Assembly (NCBI GenBank): GCA_034359265.1
Contig: CP136890.1
Location: forward strand, 84,655,501 to 84,719,500
Length of the DNA: 64,000 nucleotides
DNA from: Canna indica
Taxonomy: Eukaryota; Streptophyta; Magnoliopsida; Zingiberales; Cannaceae
Direction: 5' to 3'
Position numbers and translations under genes: made by a program. The first letter of the stretch is position 1; the number at the start of each line of letters is the position of its first letter. The notes under the pieces were generated by a model. The model was not told the DNA's origin, searched no databases, and worked only from the letters and a program-made list of their open reading frames with translations. Of this stretch, positions 11,901 to 23,900 are shown piece by piece.

Positions 11901-14900
11901 CCTCTTTGGCTCTTTGCAAAAAAGAGCAGGGGAAGACTGCGTACATCAACCCTCTGGGATTGCTTCGTGCATTGGGTCACCATTTTATTGTTAATGGTTT
12001 AGTTGCACATACTTAATTTGATCTAATGAAAATTCATATAAAGCAATGTATCCAATTCTATAATTGCTTCAGTTACATTGGTTAAACTAATTTTGTTTTG
12101 AAAATAGCAACTCAATTTAAAATAGTGGAATTAATATAGTTGTAATGCAAAACTCAAAATTTCTATCGTAAATCGTTCCTAGATAGGTTATGGATGATTA
12201 GTATGTGTGCAAATAAACTTTAGGTACAGTATGGGAAAAGAGAACACAACATCATTTTAGCATAATTTATACTCAAAATGTTCCTAAAGTATATAATGAG
12301 TAAAATTGTAAAAATTAATGGAATGTTTTTGTAAAGATCAATATGATGCGAATATTATACTTAAGGAAGAATTTACTTATCTTTAGTGGTGTAGCTTCAT
12401 TAGTTACACTGTTTATCATTTGCATTACAGCGTTTTTTAAAGGGTTTATCCATGAGTGAAACCAATCTCAATGTTCTAGTTCAAACATTCTTAAATTAGT
12501 TGTAGGTGATGAATAGTATTAAAGACAAATTTGACTTCTTCATTTTATTTGTTATTTTTTTTCTTCCAAATATTAAGGTTATTGTGGAGATTTGAGAAAT
12601 AAAAAGCTTTTGTGTGGTAAAATGTTGAAGAAGATTTCTACGGTGAAAGCCCAATTATTGAAACTCTTTTGGTACTTCATTGATTTCTTGCACTGACTTA
12701 GCTATTCAACAATCTCATCCTGAATATAGTTCTTGAGTATGTCATCCTGATATTTACTTGTTGACAATTTACTTGGTATTTCAATCAAACAATTTACTTG
12801 TTGACAAGAAAATGACTCCATATCTTGGTTTTAGATTTTTTTAATCTTTATATCCTATATTTTGGTTGTTATTTACAGCACTATTTTATTTGCAGTCGCC
12901 CCTCTGTTTGCCGAATTTATCATCAACTAATAATTTGAATATCTTGCAATCAATAAAACTGGGAAAATACACTGAGGTATGTAGCATTTCTTTTTTTAAC
13001 TGGATGATATCATGGCCATAAGATATGTAAACATAATTTTTTCATTTGCAGTGGTTTAATGATGTTTCAAACAATGAAATCTCAACAAAATGTGAGGATG
13101 TTGTTAATCGTCTTATGGACTTTGGATGTCAAGTATGCTATGCCAAGTTGCTTCTACTTCTGCTTAGAAATTTATATAAGAATATTTGTATTAAAATGTT
13201 GAGATGTCTTTAGTTCACCTGTTTAAAGAATAAAATACATCTTTCTACCTTTATTTGTGTCTCCCCTGAATTTAATGCACTTTTTATTCTTAAGATACTA
13301 GAGATTATACTACCGGAGCTTGAAGAAATGCGGACTGCTCATTTAGTTTCAATTGGCTCTGAATCACTCTGCAGCTTAAACCCTTATTGTGAGGCCGGGT
13401 ATGTAATTTTCCCTTCAGCTTATTTCTTTTTTCAACTTGTTAGCCATTGCAATCATCTTTTTAAAGCTAAATTTGCCAACTATCTCCATCAAGAGAATTA
13501 ATATCCAGGGATTACATGCTTAGCCTTTCATTCTATCCAATATATCTTTGTCACCTCTAAGCCTATGGCACATTTAAGTTATTTCAATTTACATTATTAC
13601 ATAAATTGTATTTTGTCACATTCTTCTCACCAGATAATAGTAGGACATAGAGCAAGGATGACTGTCAATTCTTTGCGTGCCTCAACTTGTGAAGCATAGA
13701 CTAGCATTTGTAGCATCATTTGGAATGTCCAATTTTGTTTCAAATTAAGACAGATTTTCTAAATTCTTATAAAATATTACAAATGAAGTATTTATTTGTT
13801 GAAAAAATTGATGGAAGTGTCAAGCAAAAAAGAGTGTTTTACTTTTCTTAAGAACAAAAAAGTATGAATTGAGACATTTCCTAATCAAGGCTGCTAGATT
13901 GGAGAGTCTTCGTAGACTCCTTAGACCCCTCGTAGGTTTGGATCGTAGAATCATAAGTCTATGATCTAGTAAAAGAATCCCTAGTAAAATTCATATGTAC
14001 AAAACAAATCGCAAAATACCAAATAAATCATTTTAAAATGCAAGATAAAAACAATGAAGAAATGAAATGTTTTAAGTCACAAGCAACAGTACCAATCATG
14101 GTAGCTGGTTTTGCACTGGTACATATCAGCATCGTGTCAACACTCCATACAATCCAGTGCTATCCATTTTTTTTCACACTCAAAATCTTCTTTTCTCAAA
14201 GAGCACTTGATTAAAATGTTTCGAACATGTATACTGAAATATATTTTGATAACTAATTAAAATACACCACTTGGATGAAGTTTGACGTGTGGACAAACTA
14301 GTATAGAATAGAATGGATCAGACTAAAATAGGACACTTGTGTCCTTCGCACTGTGTTCATTTGGTACCTATTAAACATAATTGGACAACACTTCACGTGC
14401 TTTTTGCATTTGGTACCTATTAAACATTATAGAATAGACCATAATAACAAATATAGTCATATTCTGTTCAGTGTTTGCCTTTTGTAGGATCATAATACTT
14501 TATTGATAAAAGGTCATAAAACTTTCCACAGCCCATACCACTTTAGATATCATAAACATCTCAAAAGCCTTACAAGTTACATCTACCTTACTTTGTTACA
14601 TCTTGAGTTACCATTGATTCAAAAGTTTGTCTAATACTCTAATTGATTGCAATTGCTATATTTTAGACTCACTCTACCTTTAATAATTTTAATTGACTGC
14701 AACTGATATATTCTACCTTTAGATGAATTCCTCCCTTTTCTCCATGTTTTGGCTCCTTGGTGCTTGCTGATTGTGTGGATACTACCATGTGGCATGGACA
14801 GTGGGCACACATTTATGTTCTTTCCTATCTCCTCATGCTATAAGAACTTGAATTTTTAGGGCTGAAAGCTTCTTGAGAATCTCTATTATGGTCATGGTCC

Positions 14901-17900
14901 TGTACCTCCACCCAAATACAAATATTTGGATGGATTATTATAAAAAGATCAATTGCTGTTACGCTTCGCCTAGGATTGTCCCTGGATAGAGGATGTCACC
15001 TAGGAATCGCGTAACGAGAATCCAACAAGATACACCATGGACCTAAAAGGCTAAAAGTACTTCGTAACAGAAAAATTTAATTAATAATTTATACAACAAA
15101 GAATTATTCAGAGGGAGAAATTACACAACACTAAAAGAAACGAAATCGGCGCTAGAGCCCGCCTCATTACTATATCTAACTAGACCTCCTTAGCTACTAA
15201 CTTGCACTCGTGGATCTAGGGCAAAAACAACAAAAGTTGAAAAACTGAGTAGGATATCTTAATATGTCAACAATAAAGATAATTACCCATTATGTCATGA
15301 TGATTTTGTACCTAACTATATGTGTATCACAACTACTATCCTATGCTCATGCCAACTAATGCGATGTCAACCTTAGATCAAAACACGTGCACCTATCAAC
15401 CAGTATATACATGCATGACATTATACCCAATCAAGAAAGTAGTGGGTAGTTGGGTTTCCCCACACTCTTGCACCTAGAGAGTGTCACCTGAAGCCCGCTT
15501 AAATAAAAGGTGCGATTACCTAAAGAATAGCCTGTTGCATCTCACACCATGATGCCGTATACTCGCACCTTGTGTGAAAATTTGTGATCATGAGTGTCAC
15601 GACCCATTCACCTCGGGCCAATAAATAAAATATCAACAGGTCAAAGCCTTGAATACACCCACATTTGACGGGCCCAAAAATAGATCATACAATGCAACAT
15701 GTAAACTTAAATCTTATAACCATAATGAATACAACGTGCCAACATGCCAACAATATCAATCATGATGCCAAGAATAACCATATGCAATGCAATACAACTA
15801 ACAATTAAGATCAATAATACCACAATTATACCATGCAAGTAACCATGCAACATTAATAAACTTATATGACTTACAATATGGCATGTCCAAGAATAAAATG
15901 CAATAGGAGTTCAACCGAATTTAGAAGCAAAACAAACAGAGGAGACAAAAAGGTATTTCCGTCATTTTACTTGTCAAGAAATCATCGGCTACAGTGGGAT
16001 CAACCCGCAAGTCCCAACCACCCCCTTTTAAGACCATATTCTAGCTTAATCAGAAGCTCCCAAATATAAATTAAAAGGAATCTCAAATATTCAAATTGTA
16101 CATCCAACATTTATTGAATTAGTCTATGATAGAGCTTAAACTTCGATCTTGACTATAACTCCATATATTCATAATTTACTAAATGAAATAATCTAATTCC
16201 AAATATCAACCACTAATTCGATCTTAAATAAAAATCAAATCAATCAGACCCTTTAATATAATAATCAAACATTCATGCACTATTTAACAAATCAATCTCT
16301 TCCCTTGGTTGATGAGATGACTGCATTATATTCTAATGGCACGTGGGAGCTTGTTCCTCTTCCCTTGGGGAAATCCACTATAGGATGCAAGTGGGTGTTC
16401 AATATTAAAACAACTTGGATCTATTGATAGGCTCAAGGCTCGTTTAGTAGTCAAGGGATATACACAACGATATGGAGTGGATTATTTGGATACATTCTCT
16501 CCCGGAGTTAAGATTGCCTCTGTTCGTCTCTTTCTCACGCTAGCAACAATTTCTGGTTGGCAACTTCATCAACTTGACATCAAAAATTCTTTTTTACATG
16601 GTGATCTTGATGAGGTGTATATGGAGCAACCTCCTAGATTTGTTGCTCAGGGGGAGTCCACCTTAGTCTGCAAACTAAAGAAGTCTCTTTATGATCTGAA
16701 GCAGTCTCCACGTGCATGGTTTAGCAAGTTTAGCTCCGCTATGACTCAGTTTGGTACGATGAGATGCACCTCCGATCATTCAGTCTTCTTTTGCACCTCT
16801 CCTGCTGGAAAGCGAGTGATCTTCATTGTTTATGTAGACGACATTATTATAACTGGAGATGATATAGATGGGATATAAAAATTAAAGTCTTATTTACATC
16901 AGCAATTTCAGACCAAGGACTTAGGTGATTTGAAATACTTCCTTGGTATTGAAGTAGCTCGGTCGGGGGGAGCAATCTATATTTCTCAAAGGAAATATGT
17001 ACTTGATATGCTACAAGATGCATGTATGTTGGGAGCTTGACCAGTAGACGCTCCTATGGAGCCAAATATAAAGCTATTACCGAAACAGGGTGAATCCTTG
17101 GTTGATCCGGGTCCATATCGTAGATTGATAGGCAAGTTAAACTATCTTACAGTCACGAGATCTGATATCTCTTTCATCGTTAGTGCACTCAGCCAATTCC
17201 TTGAGTCACCTTGAGGGACATTGGGAAGCTGCATCGAGGGTCCTTTGTTATCGCAAGAAAGCTCCAGGAAAGGGACTCTTATACTGTGATAGGGTCACCT
17301 GTAGGTGACAGGATACTCTGATGCGGATTGGGCAGGTTCACCTACTGATCGCTGATCTACTTCAGGATATTGTGTGATCATTGGCGGTAACTTGATATGG
17401 AAAAGCAAGAAACAAATTGGGTGGCTAGATCTAGTGCTGACGCAGAATATAGGGCTATGGCTCTTGACTTGTGAATTGATATGACTAAAGTAGTTAATGG
17501 GAGAACTCAGAATCATCCATAAAGAACCAATGAAGCTGCTTTGTGATAATCAAGCTGCTTTGCATATTGCCTCTAATCTGTTTTTTCATGAAAGAACAAA
17601 ACATATTGAAATTGATTGTCACTTTATAGCAGAGAAAGTGCAGTCTAAGGAAATAATTATATCATTTGTAAGTTCAAATGAACAGTTGGTTGATATACTA
17701 ACTAAATCTTTAAGAGGTCCTAGAATATTATATATTTGTAACAAGTTGGGCTTACATGACATATTTGCTCCAACTTGAGGGGGAGTGTGTTGATTGCCTT
17801 GCTTGTGATCTGGTCCAGGGCCTTTGATGTGTAGTTTCTGATGTGGAGTTTGAAGAGGTAGATGTTGGTAGAATAGGAATAGGAGCGGCTGAGTGCCTTT

Positions 17901-20900
17901 CCTTCCCTATGTTGCTGTTTGTTTCTTAATCTGGATAATTCCAGATTAGTGACAGTTAGAGGGAGAGGGAGACGGGGAGAGATAGAGAGAGAAATGAGAC
18001 AAGAGTTAGAGAGAAGAGATAAGAATTGTAAATCAAGGCTTGTCTTATTCCCCTTCATGAATGGAATAAATACATGTATGCATTTGAAATTGTCAATCCT
18101 ACTTATCTGGATTATGACTGCTTCCTAATCAACTTAATCAAAAGAGAAAAATATGCTAACAATGAACCTAATCAAAAGAGAGATATATGTAGAAAAATCT
18201 GATAATAATGAACCTAATCAAAAGAGAGAAATATGTGCCACTTTGAATTGGTAATTGAGACTGCTCTTCATTTTCCTTCTCAACTCTTATCTTTATCTTC
18301 TTTTATATTGTTGGCCACATCTCTTGCGCTATGCTGACTCAGCCATCTCTTGAGATGGTTGGGTCCCATTCATAACATAGTGTTAAGGACCTAATTGTAT
18401 ATATCATTTCTCTATGTACTTATATGCAAAAATGAATAATTATATATTGGTAGTATGGGGGCTGCCAAATCAAGTAAGTGATTTCCCCAAACTTCTCAGT
18501 TTGGATCAAATACATCAGAAAGATATTCTTGATGCCCCCATATATTTTCTTGTTTGGTTGCAAATTTTTGACAAGGAATATGTGGGTGATAAGGAATACA
18601 TATTCGTGATAGATAGGGAATATTATTCCTTATCGCTACCCCAATAATAGTATCCCCCATTTATTCTTGATATTTTTTCCAATGTCTACCCTTCATGATA
18701 ATTATATCAATCAAATATATAAAAATCTAATTTTTCTATCATAACCAATGATAAGAAAGTCAATGACAACTTTTCAAAATTAATTTATATCTATTATATT
18801 TTCAAATTAGTATTTTATTTTAAAAATTATTTTACACTAATCCATATCTTTATTATGTTGTTATCAATTAGAATAAATTATAATATAATATATTTGAGTA
18901 TAAATATTTAATATTAAGAATATCATAGTCATTTTCCTCTCTATTTCTTGTCTATTCTTGATTCTAACCAAAGAAATGAATAGCTATTTCAAATCTATTC
19001 CTAATGTCAACCAAAAAATGAAATACCATTCCTTGTCTATTCCTATTCCTTATCTATTTCTATTATTTATAATTTTATTCCATCCAACCAAATACCCCTT
19101 AGTGTTGAGCTACTTCTATTATCATGTTTCTTGGTTATACTCTACCTTTATAGAGGAGGGCTGAGGTAATAAAATATCATTTAGGAGTTTATTCTTTAAA
19201 TAATTGCAATTAATAGCATTGCAAATTATTTAACTTTGTCGGGGCTCGTTTGTTTTGCCTGATCGGATTTTTGTTGGATGGGAAAAGAGTTTAGAGAAGG
19301 AGAGTTTAGTAATATGGACAGATAGGCCAGAAATCCTGTCCTAAGTTTGTTTTGACATGAACTAAGACTCTCAAAAGATTTATAATCAATCATGTGTTTC
19401 TTTTAGTCCCATATAGAAGAATCAAATAACAATAATTATAATAGCTAAAAATGAATCATTCTTAAAAAAACAACGTAGAAGTATTTAATATAATAGCTGA
19501 ATATAAAAATAATTTGAAAATAATTTAAATAGTAAAAATATTTTAATATAACAATATTTTAATACAATATTTGAATATTTCAAATACTTTCTTTAATAAT
19601 AAAAATACTTTAATATAATTTTAGAATATGTTACTAAATATTAAAGTATTTAATAATATAATAATTAATTTTAAGTATTATTTGGTAGTCAAAATAACTT
19701 AATATTTTTAATAACATATCTTTGATAAAACTCCTTATTTTTAAAAAAAGAATCGCAAGAATATCTAATGACAACACCTCTCTATCCACTATACCTCGCA
19801 AGAATCGCAAGAATATGTTACTAAATATAGATTTTTATGAAATTTTATCTATGCATCTTCTCTAACGAAACAAACATGGCCTTGTACCTTGTAGATTGTG
19901 CTGGATGATGTTCAACATGTGCTGAGAATATTGCTATCTTCTTGTAGGAAAGGTTCTCAGCTAACACTTGATACTCGGACAAGTTTGGCTCTATTTCGAT
20001 CATTTTCTGCATCAGACTATGTTGCTGCCCAACGCCTTAGGTAAGCCATATATATGCATTTATCATGTTAATATGTTTAGAGTCAGAAGGGTGATTGTCG
20101 AGACAGGTGTGTTGCTCTACATTTTTAAGTGGATGCTATTTTTCTGGTTGGGATGCAGGATGCTGTAGCTGGGTTTTGTATATTTGTAACTTAGAACTCG
20201 GAATAGGCATTCTTGGCTTGTATTATAATATTTGGTTTTCATAGTCTATTTTCAACACCCAATGACATCTTTAACTTCTATTTCTATCACACTTGACCAC
20301 TGAAGATAACATCTTATTTCCTTGTATTTGTTTCTGTATGTTGCATTCCTCATCAGTTTAAAATCGCCGATCCTAGAGTTTCTGTTCTAAATAAGATATA
20401 AATCAATTTTATGTTTTGTTTGAAAAGAAACTATAGTAGTGCCCGTTAAACTACTCACTAACCTGGAACTCTATAGGAACCTAAAAAAAACTATCCATGA
20501 ATATATGTACTAGATATTTGGAACAGTTAATGGTTGGCATCACAAAATTGGATACTATGCTAAAACTCGGTATTTTTGAGTTTAGTGGAAGTGGTTAGCT
20601 TAATCAGATAGTAAAACAGTTTGTAATCATGAAAAAAATATCTTGCTAATAAATGGTTACTTTCTTCATTAATGCTGATATGCAGGAGAAGGATCATGTA
20701 TTATTTTATGGAAACATTCAAGAAGGTTGACATCATAGTGACTCCCACGACCGGGTATGCTTCTTTAGTTTCTTCATCTTCCTATGTAATTTGTCTCGGA
20801 ATTGTTGTATATACATACTTTTTTCTGTTTTTCCATCTTTGCTCCCATCAATGTGCTTGGGTGTGTATGCATGCTGGAGCAAACTCTGGGGCGTTAATCA

Positions 20901-23900
20901 ATAATCCTTGTAACAGATGACATAATGGATTTCTTGTTTTAATAACCTTGAGGAGACATGAGTGATTTTCATCTGTCACCTTGTGCAAGGAAAAAATAAC
21001 AACATATAGAGGAAATTAATATGGACCCACATATAAGGAGTGTTTCTCCAATTTGAAGACATTTCTAGATGACTACAATGAACAGAAAAATATAAAGCTT
21101 TCTTGCTAGAAATTAACTGAGGGATTGCTAGTATGACATAGTGTGTTTTAAACAAGGCATACTGCTCAAGTTTTTTCTAAGTTAAACTTAAAAATACCCT
21201 TAACAAAGTATATTATACTTCAACATATATTAGCTTTCAATTTTTCTCTTATTGTTTCATGATTTTTGGTGTTATTTCTATTGCTGTAGTCATAGTACCA
21301 ACCAAGCATCTCTGGATCAACAAGTTACTAAAGTTACTGACTATGATTTGTAAATTGCTGGTACACAGGACCTTTGTTTGTGCTACCAAGATTGCACAAA
21401 TTGATTATTTGGTTATGTGGTGATTAACTTTTAGTGATGATAGATTGTTCATTACTTTTCTAGGTCCATAACAAAAACAGGTGTTTTACTTTGGATCTCT
21501 ATTGCCATCCACATTGCTACCAAATACGTCTACTACAATCATGTTGTGTTCAACCCCATTTGAAATAGAAAGTTCTGAGCCTTGCTGGTTTCTTGTAGTC
21601 TCATCCTAGTAACTTTATGACCCATGTTTTCTGTACGTCTATTGATATATGCTACCCCAACATAAATTTGATTAGGTGATGATCTATTGTGATATGAATT
21701 TCGATATCATAACAGTATGGATGCTACATTTGAATCAGTGTGATTACAAAAATCAACACTTGGAAAAGTAGGCCACTTTATTCATTTTGTACCAGCATTG
21801 CCCCTATTAATACGGAAACAGCCTCTCTGCAAAAAAAAACAGGGGAAGGTTGCGTACATCTCAGAGTCCACAAAAGTCAGACTGCTTCGTGCACTGGATC
21901 ACCCATTTATTTCCCCTATTAATATGTAAGAACTAAGAAGCATCCATCTCAAGTTTTCTATCAAAGAGAGGACATTATTATGTATTTGGGTATTAGTCCA
22001 AGAGTTCTTTAAGATAAATGGTAGGAGAGATTGATAGCTATACAAGAATCCAATCAATCCACGTGTTGGGTTCTTCTTAAAATCAGCTGCAGTTCCATAT
22101 TTCCATGAGCACTGAAGCTTTGGTTGAAGTAGCATATTCCGGAATCCAATAATGCCTATTATTTAGAGTCTTGGACTGGTTTTATTCTAGGATCTTCAAT
22201 AGTTGTTGCAAACATGTTTTGTACTTTTGTGCTACTCCTAAGTGGTATTGAAAACCAGATTGTCAGCAAAGAACACTATCATGTATCTGGATGTAATTCG
22301 TGAGACATGAAAATGGAGGTAGTATTGTTGCTCCAAATGGAAAAAATTAGGAATTCTATGTGTCCTATCATACTTTTTATTATTTTTATGGAATACATGA
22401 ATTTCTTAGTGCATGGTTAAACTGTAATTCATTTGATGCCGAATAGAACATTAGAACTCATGTGATTTTAATTTTGTTGCCTAAAGCAGAGGCAGGAAAT
22501 CAGTAGGCTGTTAATTGAGCTATAAGCATTCAACAAAAGTTCCACAGAATGGCCGGCCAACAGTTGTAACTGACGTGGCTGGTCTCTTTTCTATTATCTG
22601 ACAATTTTAGTTGCAGAAATTTCTTTTTCTGAGCCCAGCCTCCAAATTCCAAATACATCAAGGACCTCATACCCTTATTGATGGAGATTTACCGGTTCCA
22701 GAAATTGTTTGAGATTTACTAGTTCCTCTTTGATTGTTTTGTCAGCCTTGAGTAGTTCCTTTGTCAAAATCATGGTTTAAAATACCGGTACCGGTATCGG
22801 TACCGGTACCGTACCGACACACGGTACGGGCCGGTACGAAAAATGCATATCGAACAGAATTTTTGTTTTTTTTTGTTTTTGCTGTTAAAAATAACTCCAA
22901 TAACACACAATTGATCAAGAAATACTTAAATTTAAGATTCAAATGTCAAATACATGAATACAATGTTTAAAATGCGGACGAATGACGTCCGTCGTACTCG
23001 TACATATCTTGGGGACATACATGACTAAGGTCGACACCGTAAGTCTCCAATGCCCATATCTGGAAATGATCCCATGCCATCGTGCCTTGGTATCCATTAT
23101 ACCACATACCCATCAGTGTTTCTTTGTTGGCAGTCCAAGAACTAGTCCCTCTATCATCAGTTGAGTAGGTACTTGATACAAAGTAGGTTGATTCAAAAAC
23201 CTTTTGCAAGTTACTCATCATATAGTGGTGGTAATCTTGCAAAGGTGTCGGTCCACCTCTTTGACGCCGGCCTCTCTTCTCGTACACCCGAGTTGTTCCT
23301 CCGATTCTAGCACCGTGATCCTGATCTTGATCTTGGATGCAATGGTCGAAGTATTGCTCATTCGTCCACAGATCAGTAGGTGCCGGTGTTGATGGCACGA
23401 CGGTGTCTTCTCCCCTAGCTCCATCTTTTGTGCTGTTACTGCTATGAACCGAGGGCTCATCTTCTTCGTCCTCTTCCGCTTCTGCAATCGCGTCCAAAGG
23501 ATCAATTGGTCGTTTCCCTTTGCCTTTGCCTTTTGCCTTTGAAGGTGAAGGTGCTGCCTTCTTTCCCTTTGATTGTGAAGATGAAGAGTCGGACGTGGAT
23601 CGTCGTCTTACTTATCGAACTCGTTGAGAGTCCAAGGGAGCAAGGGTCATGTCCCTCTCAAGAGCTTGGCTGTCCGTGTCTTCTGGTTGGCTCTCAGACT
23701 CAACAACATCAGATATAATTGGTGAAGGCCGAGGTGGTTCGTCTGGTTCATCAAGAAGAGGCGGGTCAGTCTCCATTGCACTCCACCAATCAATTATCGG
23801 GTCCGCATCGCCTTGGATGAAATCGACATCGAACAGATCTACATGTGAAACATCTCTATCTTCGTTCTATAACGCCCGCATTCGAAGTCGCATGTTGTAA

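Larger units (their letters stand above)
16308..18498 (+). mobile_element. Copia element, copy 2, 5'-truncated, + strand
   Basis: The same family as the - strand copy at 4368-7380. It starts abruptly in pol near 16308 and ends in a 118-bp LTR from about 18381 (TGTTAAGGACC) to 18498 (CTTCTCA). A 590-bp solo LTR (17788-18377) sits at the PPT/LTR junction. It lies in FAAH intron D, opposite in direction to copy 1. Confidence 0.85.

Noticed and set aside
23204..23718. + strand open frames opposite the hAT transposase
   Set aside because: Shadows of the - strand transposase; they lack similarity of their own.
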